The notes: generated from the sequence alone by a model not told the origin. A stretch of 64,000 bases of DNA from Clostridia bacterium (GCA_900766735.1 CAAFWO010000046.1:1-64000); one strand, 5' to 3'; positions 18,453-28,479 are shown, numbered from the stretch's first letter. Program-made: numbers and translations.

Positions 18453-18914
18453 TCATTCCTCTTCGGGGTCGATAAAGCGCTCCGCCTTTTCAACGAAGGC
18501 GTGCCCGTCCAGATGTTCGATCTCGTGGCAGAAAGCGCGCGCCAAAAGGCCGCTTCCTTTAAATTCGACCTCGTTTCCGTCCCGGTCGAAGGCTCTGACC
18601 GTAACATGCTCGGGGCGCGTCACGATTCCCCATTTGCCGGGAAAGCTTAAACACCCTTCCGTTCCGGTCTGCGAGCCGGACTCTTCGGTGATGACGGGGT
18701 TGATAAGCTCGATAAGCCCCTCACCGTCGTCTATCACGCAGATGCGCTTTAAGATGCCGACCTGAACTGCCGCCAAGCCGACTCCGTTCGCCTCATACAT
18801 AGTGTCCGCCATATCGTCCAAAAGCTCCCGGAGTCTCTCGTCAAACGCCGTGACAGGTCTCGATTTTTTAAATAATATCTCGTCCGGCGCTTTTCTTATT
18901 TCTCTTATTGCCAT
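18453..18914 (-). CDS. def: Peptide deformylase
   Basis: 153 residues. Metal-dependent removal of the formyl group from nascent proteins. All three family motifs are present: GVGLAAVQVG (motif 1), EGCLSFPG (motif 2, metal Cys) and HEIEHLDG (motif 3, HExxH with catalytic Glu). It is short and of the common compact Firmicutes/Gram-negative-like type. It lies 16 bp after priA and next to fmt, its pathway partner. Confidence 0.95.
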   Translation of the reverse strand: MAIREIRKAPDEILFKKSRPVTAFDERLRELLDDMADTMYEANGVGLAAVQVGILKRICVIDDGEGLIELINPVITEESGSQTGTEGCLSFPGKWGIVTRPEHVTVRAFDRDGNEVEFKGSGLLARAFCHEIEHLDGHAFVEKAERFIDPEEE

Positions 18915-18930
18915 AAAAATTCCTCCGTAA

Positions 18931-21330
18931 TTATGCCATATTAACAGGGTCGATCATGATCGCCATTTTCACGGTTTTCGACTTAAAGTCAAAATAGAGC
19001 GTGCGAAGAAGCTCCCTTGTCACAGAGTCCGCTTCGCCCTTGAACCAGAAGCGCCATCTGTAGCGCCCCTTGATCTTATAAAGCGGCGACGGAGCGGAAG
19101 CGAAAAGCTTTATATCTCTGCCCGAAAAAAGCTCCTTAAATTTTTTCTCTATCTTTAAGCACGCCTCTTTAACGCTTTTTTCATCGGCCGATGAAAACGA
19201 AACGCAGACGATGTTTGAAAACGGCGGATAGCCGAACATTTTTCTGTACGCTATCTCCGATTCGTAAAATCCCTCATAATCCTGTTTTTTCGCAAATTCG
19301 ATCACCGGGTTCTCGGGGCTGTAGGTCTGAATAATGGCCCGGCCGCGTGTATCTCCGCGCCCGGCTCTTCCGCAGACCTGGGTTATCAAGTCAAACGTGC
19401 GCTCCGACGCCCGGTAGTCGTCGATATTTAACGACATATCCGCCGCGACGACGCCGACGAGCGATATATTCGGGAAATCGAGCCCCTTTGATACCATCTG
19501 CGTGCCGAGCAAAATGTCGATCTTTTCTTCACTGAATTTTTTTAATATTTTTTCATGCGCGTTTTTCCCGGCCGTCGTGTCAACATCCATTCTGATGACG
19601 CTTGCCGAGGGAAAAAGCACCCTGATCTCTTCTTCAAGCCTCTCCGTTCCCGTGCCGAAATATTTAATATGGCCGGACGAACAGGAGGGGCATGTCTTCA
19701 TCACCGCGGTCTTATATCCGCAGTAATGGCAGTTTAGCGTTCCTGTGTTTTTGTGATAAACAAGAGCTATCGAGCAGGAGGGGCACAGTGCGACATACCC
19801 GCAGTCGCGGCACGAAACAAACGTGGAAAATCCCCGTCTGTTTAAGAAAAGCACCGTCTGCTCCCCGTTTTTGATGTTCTTTCTTATCTCTTCGGTGAGC
19901 CTTCCGGAAAGCATTCTTCTGTTTCCGTTTTTAAGCTCCGAGCGCATATCGACAGCCTCGATCAAAGGGAGGCTGACCTCGTTATAGCGCTTCGTCATTT
20001 TGATCAGCTCATATTTGCCGGAAAGCGCCTTGTAATAGTCCGTGACGGACGGTGTCGCCGATGCTAAGATCAAAAGCGCATTATGCTGGCGGCACCTCAT
20101 CTTCGCGACCTCGATAGCGTCGTATCTCGGCGTCTGCTCCGATTTATAGGTGTTTTCGTGCTCCTCGTCAACTATGATGAGCCCGATATTGTCAAGCGGC
20201 GCAAAAATTGCGCTTCTCGCGCCGACAACGACCTTTGCCTCGCCGTTTTTTATCCTCACCCACTCGTCTAACCTCTCGCCGGACGAGAGCATGCTGTGAA
20301 GTATCGCGACATTTTCGCCAAACCGCCCCAAAAAGCGGTCCGTCATCTGCGGCGTGAGCGAGATCTCGGGAACAAGCACGATAGCCTGCCGCCCGTTTTT
20401 GACCGTCCGCTCGATCGCCTGCATATAGACCTCGGTCTTGCCGCTTCCCGTAACTCCGTGAAGAAGAACGGTTTTAGCCCTGCCCGAGTCTGAAAGGCGG
20501 TTAATTGTCTCAAGCGCCGCTTTCTGCTCCTCTGTCGGGTGAAGGCTATATGTCGCGCTCAATTTTTTCTCCTTAAAAGGGTCGCGCCTTAAAGCCTCGT
20601 CATAAATTTTAACGATGCTCTTGTCAGAAAGCGCGCGGATCGCCGAGGTGTTGTCAAATCCGGCAAGCGGCCTGTCCCCTTTTTCCAATGCCATGACCGC
20701 GTCCCTCTGCGAGACCGCACGGTCAGGCAAAAGGGCGAGCGCGTTCTCTGCCTTCATATTCAGCGAAACATATTTTCTTTTTAAGACTCCGGCCTTTTTG
20801 TGAGTGAATTTTTCCGTTTCGACGGCGTTTTTCTCCTCAAGACTTTTGACCGTGCCGGTTACCGATGCGCCGAACTCATTTTTAAGCGCGGCAAGCGTCG
20901 TAGCTCCGCCCTCGTCCTCGATAAAGGCGAGAACTTTTTTCTGAAGCGGTGAAAAATTGCCGTCCGCATTTATGAGGCGAACCTTTTTGTCCTCCTTACC
21001 GAAAGTGCCGGGAGGGCACAAAAGCTTCAGGCAGTCGAAAAACGGGGCGATATACATCTTCTGCATAAAATGTGCAAGCTCTATCGCCTTGTCATCCGCC
21101 GCCGGCGCGCCCTTTTTCACGGCCGAGATGTATTTAAGCTCATAGTCCGTCTCCTCGTCTGTAAAGCCGATGACGATACCGGTCTTCTTTCCGCGGCCGA
21201 AAGGAACGGTCACGATGCATCCGGCCTTAAGCGTGCCTTTCTCCGAATCGGGAATTTTATAGTAAAACTCCCGGTCGAGCGAAAAAACGCCCGTGTCGAC
21301 CAAAACCCTTGCCAGAGTTTCCAAAGCCAT
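18931..21330 (-). CDS. priA: Primosomal replication restart helicase
   Basis: 799 residues. 3'-to-5' superfamily-2 helicase that reloads the replisome at stalled forks. N-terminal 3'BD domain (about 1-110), winged-helix region, Walker A in LHGVTGSGKTEVYMQ, Walker B/DEEH in IVDEEHENTYKS, and the eight zinc Cys residues in the CRDCGYVALCPSC / CHYCGYKTAVMKTCPSC pairs. Helicase motifs LGTQMVSKGLDFPN and CGRAGRG follow. In many Firmicutes coaBC lies between rpoZ and priA; here only 7 bp separate them. Confidence 0.95.
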   Translation of the reverse strand: MALETLARVLVDTGVFSLDREFYYKIPDSEKGTLKAGCIVTVPFGRGKKTGIVIGFTDEETDYELKYISAVKKGAPAADDKAIELAHFMQKMYIAPFFDCLKLLCPPGTFGKEDKKVRLINADGNFSPLQKKVLAFIEDEGGATTLAALKNEFGASVTGTVKSLEEKNAVETEKFTHKKAGVLKRKYVSLNMKAENALALLPDRAVSQRDAVMALEKGDRPLAGFDNTSAIRALSDKSIVKIYDEALRRDPFKEKKLSATYSLHPTEEQKAALETINRLSDSGRAKTVLLHGVTGSGKTEVYMQAIERTVKNGRQAIVLVPEISLTPQMTDRFLGRFGENVAILHSMLSSGERLDEWVRIKNGEAKVVVGARSAIFAPLDNIGLIIVDEEHENTYKSEQTPRYDAIEVAKMRCRQHNALLILASATPSVTDYYKALSGKYELIKMTKRYNEVSLPLIEAVDMRSELKNGNRRMLSGRLTEEIRKNIKNGEQTVLFLNRRGFSTFVSCRDCGYVALCPSCSIALVYHKNTGTLNCHYCGYKTAVMKTCPSCSSGHIKYFGTGTERLEEEIRVLFPSASVIRMDVDTTAGKNAHEKILKKFSEEKIDILLGTQMVSKGLDFPNISLVGVVAADMSLNIDDYRASERTFDLITQVCGRAGRGDTRGRAIIQTYSPENPVIEFAKKQDYEGFYESEIAYRKMFGYPPFSNIVCVSFSSADEKSVKEACLKIEKKFKELFSGRDIKLFASAPSPLYKIKGRYRWRFWFKGEADSVTRELLRTLYFDFKSKTVKMAIMIDPVNMA

Positions 21331-21337
21331 TCCTCCG

Positions 21338-21550
21338 TTATTTGCCGAGCGTTATGCTGTAGCCGATCTTGCCGGCATATATCTCTTCAACCGCGATCGT
21401 GACAGGCTTTTCGGACATTGTGTGAACCAGGGGTTCTGCCGAATTTTCCTTGTCCTCAAGCTCTCTCGCTCTTTTTGCCGTTGCGATAACAATGCTGTAA
21501 CGGCTGTCAAATTTCTTCATAAGTTCGTCTACCGACGGATAGATCATCAT
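21338..21550 (-). CDS. rpoZ: RNA polymerase omega subunit
   Basis: 70 residues. Small subunit that helps assemble RNA polymerase through beta-prime. It shows the omega pattern: YPSVDELMKKFDSRYSIVIATAKRARELE with the conserved RY and AKRAREL. Length fits the family. GGGAG lies 9 bp before the start. It lies in the conserved gmk-rpoZ order, 20 bp after gmk. Confidence 0.92.
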   Translation of the reverse strand: MMIYPSVDELMKKFDSRYSIVIATAKRARELEDKENSAEPLVHTMSEKPVTIAVEEIYAGKIGYSITLGK

Positions 21551-21570
21551 AATAAAATTCTCCCTTTCTT

Positions 21571-22185
21571 TTAGTCCTTTTTAAGCTTTTCTATGAGGCA
21601 GTGATTGTTCTTGACTCTCATGCTCTCCGCTCTTATTATATCGTTCAGGCGCATCGTGCATTCCTCGACGTCGTCGTTCACGATTATGTAGTCATAGTCC
21701 TTAATAAACTCATATTCTTCCTTCGCACGGCGAATCCTTTTGTCAAGCGCCGCGAGCGCCGTTTCGTTGCCCTCGTCGCGTTTCATGATCCTGCGCTTTA
21801 GCTCCTCATTTTCGGGCGGTGCAACGAAGACGAGCACCGCGTCCGGATAGCTCTCTTTAGCCTTGAACGCGCCGTTGACCTCGATCTCCAAAATACTGCT
21901 TTTGCCCTCTTCAAGAGCCTTGATGAGCGGAGCCTTGGGCGTTCCGTAATAATTGTCCACATAGCGCTCCCACTCAATGAAATAGCCCTCTTTTATGCGT
22001 TTTTCAAATTCTTCTTTCGAAATATAATAATAGCTCTCGCCCTCTGTCTCGCCGGCTCTCGGCGCTCTTGTCGTGCATGAAACGGAAAGGAAAATATCCT
22101 CCTTGCGCTCCAAAATCTTTTTAACGACAGTCCCCTTGCCGACCCCGGACGGGCCCGAAACTATAAATATGCTCCCCTTAGCCAT
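21571..22185 (-). CDS. gmk: Guanylate kinase
   Basis: 204 residues. Phosphorylates GMP to GDP with ATP. P-loop [17 protein letters not shown]-binding [14 protein letters not shown] and YYYISKEEF, and lid residues [11 protein letters not shown] are visible. It overlaps remA by 8 bp and precedes rpoZ, the usual Firmicutes order. Confidence 0.95.
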   Translation of the reverse strand: MAKGSIFIVSGPSGVGKGTVVKKILERKEDIFLSVSCTTRAPRAGETEGESYYYISKEEFEKRIKEGYFIEWERYVDNYYGTPKAPLIKALEEGKSSILEIEVNGAFKAKESYPDAVLVFVAPPENEELKRRIMKRDEGNETALAALDKRIRRAKEEYEFIKDYDYIIVNDDVEECTMRLNDIIRAESMRVKNNHCLIEKLKKD

Positions 22186-22435
22186 CTATCCCAACATCCT
22201 CTCCGCTGTCAAATCTGTGAGCTATCGTGTCCGGCTGCACAGACGACGTAATAACATGGTCGCTGTCCGTCACAATGACAGCTCTCGTCCTTCTCCCGTA
22301 AGTTGCGTCGATAAGCTTGCCCTTCTCGCGCGCCTCCTGCACCAGCCTTTTAACGGGCGCGGATTCCGGAGAAATGACCGCCACGACATGCATTGCGTTT
22401 ACGATATTGCCGAATCCGATGTTAATTATCCTCAT
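22178..22435 (-). CDS. remA: RemA/DUF370 family DNA-binding regulator
   Basis: 85 residues. RemA activates biofilm-matrix and osmoprotection genes in Bacillus subtilis by forming ring-shaped DNA-binding oligomers. The family sequence is well kept: [45 protein letters not shown] and [19 protein letters not shown]. Its targets in this organism are unknown. It lies between yicC and gmk as usual. Confidence 0.93.
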   Translation of the reverse strand: MRIINIGFGNIVNAMHVVAVISPESAPVKRLVQEAREKGKLIDATYGRRTRAVIVTDSDHVITSSVQPDTIAHRFDSGEDVGIDG

Positions 22436-22444
22436 AAAAAATCC

Positions 22445-23323
22445 TCACTCGATATTCTGTATCTGCTCACGCATCTTTTCTATCTCTGTCTTAAGCTCGA
22501 CGACCATTTTAGTTGTCTCAACGTCGTTCGCCTTTGAGCCCGTGGTGTTCACCTCGCGGTTGATCTCCTGAATGAGAAAGTCAAGCTTTCTGCCGGCCGC
22601 CTCGTTTCCGTTGATGATCGTCGAAAGCTCGGCAATGTGGCTCTTTAATCGCACCATTTCCTCGTCGACATTGATCTTGTCCGTAAAAATGGCGACTTCG
22701 TTTAATAACCTTGCCTCGTCCACCGGGACACCCGATAGGATTTCCTCCATCTTGGTGCGCAGGCGCTCTGAATATGCCTTAACTATCACCGGCATTCTTT
22801 CTGTAATCTTATCGACATAGGACAAAATGACCTTTCCCTTTTCCAAAAGGTCCGCTCCGAGCCTTGCGCCCTCTTCGCTCCTCATCCTTTCAAAGTTTGA
22901 AAGCGCCTTTCCAAATACCGAAAGAACATCGTCAACGAGCCCTTCCTCGTCGACGGACGGCTTGTCCACCTTGAACATTTCCGGGAAAGTCGCGATGTTT
23001 GTGACCTTCGCGTTATTTTCGATGCCGAGCTCTTCAGAAAGTCTTGAAAGCTCTAAATAATAGCTCTTTGCAAGCGCGGTATTCGCGCACACCGTCACAC
23101 TGTCCTCGTTATAGTCGACGACCGAGACCGAAATATCGACCTTTCCGCGCTTGATAACCCTTGAAGCCGCCTTTCTTAAAGGCTCTTCCAGAAAGCCGAA
23201 CTGGCGCGGCACCTTTATGTTAAAGTCGGTGAATCTCTGGTTGACCGATTTTATCTCCGTGCTAATCTTTCTTCCGTTTACCGTCTCTTCAAAATGGCCG
23301 TAACCGGTCATACTTCTTATCAT
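22445..23323 (-). CDS. yicC: YicC family endoribonuclease
   Basis: 292 residues. The family is named for E. coli YicC, which has reported endoribonuclease activity. N-terminal signature IRSMTGYGHFEETVNGRKISTEIKSVN and C-terminal DUF1732 signature LDFLIQEINREVNTTGSKAND are both present, with the E-rich central helices between. AAAGGAG lies upstream of the ATG. It is the first gene of the housekeeping operon; no clear promoter was found in the 70 bp between it and prsA. Confidence 0.93.
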   Translation of the reverse strand: MIRSMTGYGHFEETVNGRKISTEIKSVNQRFTDFNIKVPRQFGFLEEPLRKAASRVIKRGKVDISVSVVDYNEDSVTVCANTALAKSYYLELSRLSEELGIENNAKVTNIATFPEMFKVDKPSVDEEGLVDDVLSVFGKALSNFERMRSEEGARLGADLLEKGKVILSYVDKITERMPVIVKAYSERLRTKMEEILSGVPVDEARLLNEVAIFTDKINVDEEMVRLKSHIAELSTIINGNEAAGRKLDFLIQEINREVNTTGSKANDVETTKMVVELKTEIEKMREQIQNIE

Positions 23324-23354
23324 TTTGTGCTCCTTTTATCCTCTTTTTAAAACC

Positions 23355-23389
23355 CCTAAAGAGGCGAAGAAAAATTCCGCCTCTTTAGG
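23355..23389 (-). terminator. Terminator after prsA
   Basis: CCTAAAGAGGC (23355-23365) pairs with GCCTCTTTAGG (23379-23389) around a 13-nt loop that can add one more G-C pair. On the minus strand it is followed by GGTTTTAAAAAG, a modest T run, so some read-through into yicC is possible. Confidence 0.7.
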
Positions 23390-23396
23390 ATCTTAA

Positions 23397-24542
23397 TTAT
23401 TTATTGTCCGATGAAGTGTCGTTCTTCGCAGCGGCGATAAGCTTAACGCCCTTGATCTTGGATTCAGACTTCGTGACCTCTGCGCTCTCAAGCTCTTTTG
23501 CCATCGCGTCCTCATATCCGGATTCCGTGATTGCGGTCTTAACCGCGTCCTTTATTCCGTTCTCGTCCGATGTGAAATAAGACTCTTCAAGAGCGTATCT
23601 TTTTATGATGTGATAGCCCGAATAGCTTGCCTCGACCTTAACGGGCTCCTTCGTGTATTCGCCGACCGCGAGAGCAAACGACGCGTCCTCAAACGCAGGG
23701 TTTGAAAAGTCGCCCGACTTAAACACATATCCCGTCGCTCCGCCGTTAATGTTTCCGTCAGAGTCAACGTCGCCGGAATACTTTGTCATAAGAGTCTCAA
23801 AATCAGCTCCGCCGTTAAGCTCCGCTATAACCTCGTCAGCCTTTGCCTTTGCCGCGTCAAGATCTGAAATGCCTTCGTCTCCGACCTTGATCAAAATGTG
23901 CTTGACTCTTGCGTAGTTATCGTTGTAGTACTTTAAGAGCGCCGCGTCGGTGAGCGCGTCCTCGCTTGTCATCTTCTCGGCAAGCTTGCCGGAAAGCACC
24001 ATGTTCTTCCACATATCGGTGAGCTCATTTTCCGTCATCTTGACAGAAGAGAGCGCTTCTTCAAGCTTTGATTTTGAACCGAGGCCTTCGATGAACGAAT
24101 TTTTTGCGTCCGTTATAGCCGAAGTCTCCTCGTCGGTAAGCGTAACCTCAAGCTCCGCCGCCTTCGATGCGACTAACGAAAGCTCCGCCGCCTTGTCAAA
24201 AACAAGGTCCTTAAGCTTGTCTCCGACAGTCACGCCGTCGATCTCCTTTTCCCAGATGGACTTGCCGTCCTCAGCGCTTCCGGCTTCGGACACGAGCTTT
24301 GAAACATCCGAATACATGTAAGAGCGCGTGTATGCGTCATACATGCAAACGTTCGTCAGTGCATCTTTATAATCCGCCGCGCCGAAATAGAGCTCGGCAA
24401 ATGTAAGTAAGTATTTATACTCGCTTAACGCAATGCGTTCTCCGTTCACTTCGCCGACCTTTGCCACATTCACAACCGTGCAGCCGGTAACGAGCGAAAG
24501 CACGAGTGCCAGGCACAAAATTGCCTTTACCATATTTTTCAT
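23397..24542 (-). CDS. prsA: PrsA-like lipoprotein foldase (parvulin-type peptidyl-prolyl isomerase)
   Basis: 381 residues. The lipobox LVTGC (cleavage before Cys) predicts attachment outside the membrane. A SurA/PrsA-like N-terminal domain is followed by a parvulin domain at about residues 210-305 (YARVKHILIKVGD, ADFETLMTKYSGD, GGATGYVFKSG, FALAVGEYTKEPV, GYHIIKR). It helps fold secreted proteins. The ATG at 24542 was chosen because GGAGG lies 9 bp upstream; the ATG at 24551 directly abuts that site. A separate promoter precedes it. Confidence 0.9.
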   Translation of the reverse strand: MKNMVKAILCLALVLSLVTGCTVVNVAKVGEVNGERIALSEYKYLLTFAELYFGAADYKDALTNVCMYDAYTRSYMYSDVSKLVSEAGSAEDGKSIWEKEIDGVTVGDKLKDLVFDKAAELSLVASKAAELEVTLTDEETSAITDAKNSFIEGLGSKSKLEEALSSVKMTENELTDMWKNMVLSGKLAEKMTSEDALTDAALLKYYNDNYARVKHILIKVGDEGISDLDAAKAKADEVIAELNGGADFETLMTKYSGDVDSDGNINGGATGYVFKSGDFSNPAFEDASFALAVGEYTKEPVKVEASYSGYHIIKRYALEESYFTSDENGIKDAVKTAITESGYEDAMAKELESAEVTKSESKIKGVKLIAAAKNDTSSDNK

Positions 24543-24578
24543 ATTTAACATCCTCCGTAAATTAATATCTTTCTAGTA

Positions 24579-24607
24579 ATAATACTATATTATTCGCAAG
24601 ATTTCAA
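24579..24607 (-). promoter_or_regulatory. Promoter of prsA, starting inside the mfd 3' end
   Basis: TTGAAA (24602-24607), a 17-bp spacer and TATTAT (24579-24584) on the minus strand. The -35 box is inside the last codons of mfd, so prsA can be transcribed independently of the mfd operon. Confidence 0.6.
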
Positions 24608-27600
24608 GTTTTGTAATACTTTTTTAACAAATTCGATCATATCTCCGTGGTTCAGCTTGCCGCACCTAATGTGAACTGCGTTCCTTCCGGAGGCGGAAAA
24701 CATCACTTTTCCGCGGAATTCTGCCGATAAGGCCGCGATCACGGCCGGAATATTTTTCATCTCCGGCCCGGGGTACAAAATAAGCTTTTCGTTGGCATAG
24801 TTGATCTCCTCAATGCCGATGTTCCTTGCCTCCGATCTTATCATCGCCACATCGATAAGGCGGTAAACCGCCGCCGGAATCTCGCCGAACCTGTCCTCAA
24901 GCTCTTCTGCGACGGCATAGCTGTCCGACTGGTTCTCGATACCGGCGACCTTTTTATAGGCCTGGATCCTTAATGACGGCGAGGAAATATAGCTCTCCGG
25001 GATATAGGCGTTGACGTCAAGGTCGATAAGGCACTCTTTTTTCTCGGCGATCTTCTCGCCCTTAGCCTCGGCGACAGCCTCGGACAACAGCGAGCAGTAA
25101 ACCTCATAGCCGACGCTTGACATAAAGCCCGACTGCTCGGGCCCCAAAACGTTGCCCGCTCCGCGAAGTTCCAAGTCCCTCGCAGCGATCTTAAAGCCCG
25201 ATCCGAACTCGGTAAACTCACGGATCGCCTTAAGCCTTTTTTCCGCAATCTCGGAAAGTACCTTGTCGCGCCTGTAAGTCAGATACGCATATGCAAGCCG
25301 GCTCGAACGCCCGACTCTTCCGCGCAGCTGGTAAAGCTGTGCAAGCCCCATCCTGTCCGCGTCCTCTATTATGATAGTGTTGACGTTCGGAATGTCAAGC
25401 CCGGTCTCGATTATCGTCGTGCAGACCAAAATGTCGATATTGCCCTCGACCATGTCCATCATGACATTTTCAAGCTCGGTCTCGTTCATCTGCCCGTGGC
25501 CGACGCCGACCTTGAAATCCGGAAACAGCGCGGCTAACTCCTCGGCCTTTTTATATATCCCCGAAACGCGGTTGTAAAGATAATACACCTGGCCGCCGCG
25601 CGAAAGCTCACGGACGATGGCCTCTTTCACGACCTCCGAGTTATACTCCATCGCGAAGGTCTGAACCGGGAGTCTGTCCTCGGGCGGCTCTGAAAGCACG
25701 CTCATGTCCCTTATTCCGATCATCGCCATATTAAGGCTTCGCGGAATAGGGGTTGCGGAGAGCGACAGCACATCGATATTGTTTTTAAGCTCCTTTATCG
25801 CCTCCTTGTGCGCAACGCCGAAGCGCTGTTCCTCGTCGATAATAAGGAGTCCTAAATTTTTGAAATTCACACTCTTTTGAAGCATTCTGTGCGTGCCTAT
25901 CAAAATGTCGACCTCGCCTTTTTTGGTGCGCCTTATAATGTCGTCGGCCGCCTTTTTGCTCTTGAAACGGCTGAGCATCTCGATCGTTATCGGGTAGTTT
26001 TTCATTCGCTCTAAGAACGCGGCGTATTGCTGTGCGGCAAGCACCGTCGTCGGCACAAGATAGGCGACCTGAAGCCCGTCCGTCACGCATTTAAAAGCTC
26101 CTCGCATCGCGACCTCTGTCTTTCCGAAGCCGACGTCGCCCAACAAAAGTCTGTCCATCGGCCTGTCGGACTCCATGTCCTCCTTCATCTCCTCGATAGA
26201 GCGGAGCTGGTCGTCCGTCTCGTCATAAATGAACTCGGCCTCGAACTCTCTTTGCCACTGCGTGTCCTCCGAAAAGCGGTGCCCTTTTGCCGCACTTCGC
26301 TCGGCATATAGCTTTACGAGCTTTTCCGCCAGCGCGGCAACGCTCGCTTTAACGCTGTTTTTGGTCTTCTTCCACTCACCGCCGCCGAGCTTGTTTAACT
26401 TGACTCTCGGCTCGCCGTCTGTCTCCGTTCCGCTTTTGTATTTATGGAGCAAATCAAGCGCTCCGGCCGGAACATAGAGCACATCGTCGCCGCGGTAGAC
26501 TATCTTTAGATAATCCTTGATGCTTCCGCCGGTGTTGATCCTCTGCATGCCGGTAAAGCGGCCGATTCCGTGCGCCTCATGCACCACATAATCGCCGGGC
26601 AAAAGGTCGTTATAGCTTAATATCTCCTCGCCCTTCGTCCTCTTTTTCTTCTTGCGCTTAAAAGAGGGCGAAACCTCCCTGTCGCTCACGACGACGCTTT
26701 TTATGAGCGGATATTCAAACCCGGTCGAGAGACTGCCGTGAAGAAGTATCGCAAGCCCGGGCGTGAGCGCGGCGCCGGAATCGGCTGTCACGCTGATGTT
26801 TTTCTCGGTCAGAAATTCCGTCAGACTTTTGATCCTCTCGTCCGACCCTGCCATGATGACGATCTTATAGCCGCGCGTCTTGTAATAGGTAACATCCTCT
26901 GCCAAAAGCTCGGAATTTTTGCCGTACGGCTTGACGGACTTGACGGTCAGTGACAAAAGCTCCTTCGGCTTAAAGTCCGGCGTGTTGTCCGAAAGCAGGG
27001 AGACGCTTATGGTCTGCATCTTCAAAAGGTCTTTTATAATGTCGTAATAGTCGTTGATATACTTATCGCGGACGGATTCAATGTTGCCGTTCTCGATTAA
27101 TGTCTTAACGCGCTCCTCCAAGTCCGCGCGGATCGCCTTTGCGGCCTCGGATACCCTTAAAGGCTCATCGATGACCGCGACAGAGTCCGGATCGATATAG
27201 CTTAAAAGCGAGCCCGTCTCGTCCGTGTCCGCCGCGGGGATGACCGTTGCCGATTCGATCTTCTCGGTCGACTTTTGCGTTTCTAAAGAAAAGCGGCGGA
27301 GCGAATCTATCTCATCATCAAAAAACTCCATTCTCAAAGGGTCGTCGTCAGCCGGCGAAAAAATGTCCAATATTCCGCCGCGGACGGAAAAACAGCCCTT
27401 GCCTTCGACCGTCTCGCACCTTGTATAGCCGATCTCGGTGAGATTTTTGCAAAGCTCGGGAATATCAAAAGTGTCCCCGACCTTAAAGTGTATCTTTCCC
27501 GAATCGAACTTCTCCCTCGGGGTGATGAGCTGTAAGAGCGCGCCGACCGAAACGATGATTATTTTAGCGTTCTCCGCCTCGGAAACAAGCGCAAGCTTTT

Positions 27601-27898
27601 CATATAATGTGTCGCGGCCGAGCGCGTCCACCTTTCTTAAATTCAGCTCCTTTTCGCTGATCCTGACCGTCGCCTTCTCCATCACGCGCATATCGGTCTC
27701 AAGCTTTCTTGCGCTGATCTCGTTCGGCGTGACGATGAAAAGCTTTTTGTCAAAGTCAGAATGAAGCGTGTATAAAAGGTGCGCCTTTTCCGAATCCGAG
27801 ACGCCCTTTATATGAATAGGACTGACGCCCTTTCGGGCAGCAGTCCTGATTTTTTCATATTCGGCCGAGCCTTTTAAAATTTCGCTTAATACTGGCAT
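24590..27898 (-). CDS. mfd: Transcription-repair coupling factor
   Basis: 1,102 residues. Removes stalled RNA polymerase and recruits UvrA. A UvrB-like N-terminal region is followed by the RNA-polymerase-interacting domain (GDYVVHEAHGIGRFTG), the RecG-like translocase (LLGDVGFGKTEVAMR Walker A, IIDEEQRFGV DEEQ box, LSATPIPRSLNMA, ETGLDIPNVNT, LRGRVGRSSR) and the C-terminal TRCF domain. It is slightly shorter than the ~1,150-residue norm. It directly abuts pth. Confidence 0.96.
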   Translation of the reverse strand: MPVLSEILKGSAEYEKIRTAARKGVSPIHIKGVSDSEKAHLLYTLHSDFDKKLFIVTPNEISARKLETDMRVMEKATVRISEKELNLRKVDALGRDTLYEKLALVSEAENAKIIIVSVGALLQLITPREKFDSGKIHFKVGDTFDIPELCKNLTEIGYTRCETVEGKGCFSVRGGILDIFSPADDDPLRMEFFDDEIDSLRRFSLETQKSTEKIESATVIPAADTDETGSLLSYIDPDSVAVIDEPLRVSEAAKAIRADLEERVKTLIENGNIESVRDKYINDYYDIIKDLLKMQTISVSLLSDNTPDFKPKELLSLTVKSVKPYGKNSELLAEDVTYYKTRGYKIVIMAGSDERIKSLTEFLTEKNISVTADSGAALTPGLAILLHGSLSTGFEYPLIKSVVVSDREVSPSFKRKKKKRTKGEEILSYNDLLPGDYVVHEAHGIGRFTGMQRINTGGSIKDYLKIVYRGDDVLYVPAGALDLLHKYKSGTETDGEPRVKLNKLGGGEWKKTKNSVKASVAALAEKLVKLYAERSAAKGHRFSEDTQWQREFEAEFIYDETDDQLRSIEEMKEDMESDRPMDRLLLGDVGFGKTEVAMRGAFKCVTDGLQVAYLVPTTVLAAQQYAAFLERMKNYPITIEMLSRFKSKKAADDIIRRTKKGEVDILIGTHRMLQKSVNFKNLGLLIIDEEQRFGVAHKEAIKELKNNIDVLSLSATPIPRSLNMAMIGIRDMSVLSEPPEDRLPVQTFAMEYNSEVVKEAIVRELSRGGQVYYLYNRVSGIYKKAEELAALFPDFKVGVGHGQMNETELENVMMDMVEGNIDILVCTTIIETGLDIPNVNTIIIEDADRMGLAQLYQLRGRVGRSSRLAYAYLTYRRDKVLSEIAEKRLKAIREFTEFGSGFKIAARDLELRGAGNVLGPEQSGFMSSVGYEVYCSLLSEAVAEAKGEKIAEKKECLIDLDVNAYIPESYISSPSLRIQAYKKVAGIENQSDSYAVAEELEDRFGEIPAAVYRLIDVAMIRSEARNIGIEEINYANEKLILYPGPEMKNIPAVIAALSAEFRGKVMFSASGRNAVHIRCGKLNHGDMIEFVKKVLQNLKSCE

Positions 27899-28468
27899 TT
27901 AATCCCCCGGATTCAATCTGTTATATTTGTTCATCGCGTCGGCGAGCTTCCCCGCGATTATAAGGCTCACAATGTCCGGAATGTTTTTCACCGCGTCTAT
28001 CATCAAAGCTGTCTCCTCTTTTGTGAACCTGCCGAGAACATAGTTTGCCATGTCTCCGCGCGCTTCACCGATTCCGAAACGAACCCTCGGGAACTCATCG
28101 CTCCCTAGATGGTATATGATGGATTTCATTCCGTTATGACCGCCGGCAGAGCCGCTCGGCCTTATTCTGATGCGCCCGACGCCGAGCGCCGCCTCGTCAT
28201 ATATCACGATGATGTCCTTTGGCGCTATCTTGTAGAAGTCGGCGATCTCTATCACCGCTTCACCGCTGTTATTCATAAAGGTCTGCGGCTGGGCGAGGAT
28301 AACACGCTCGCCGCCGATCTTACCCTCGCCTATGAGCGCCTTGTGCTTTATCTTCTTTAAGGGAATGTCATAATAGCTCGAAAGCACCGAAACTGCCTCA
28401 AAGCCCACATTGTGCCTCGTGTCGACATATTCTCTTCCCGGGTTTCCGAGCCCTGCAATCAAAAACAT
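27899..28468 (-). CDS. pth: Peptidyl-tRNA hydrolase
   Basis: 189 residues from the ATG at 28468, which follows AGAGG and begins MFLIAGLGNPG as in the family. It releases tRNA from prematurely dropped peptidyl-tRNA. Catalytic His is in DTRHNVGFE; the Asn of FMNNSGEAV, the Asp of VIYDEAALG and the SAGGHNGMKSI loop are conserved. It lies between glmU and mfd. Confidence 0.95.
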   Translation of the reverse strand: MFLIAGLGNPGREYVDTRHNVGFEAVSVLSSYYDIPLKKIKHKALIGEGKIGGERVILAQPQTFMNNSGEAVIEIADFYKIAPKDIIVIYDEAALGVGRIRIRPSGSAGGHNGMKSIIYHLGSDEFPRVRFGIGEARGDMANYVLGRFTKEETALMIDAVKNIPDIVSLIIAGKLADAMNKYNRLNPGD

Positions 28469-28479
28469 TTCAAAACCTC

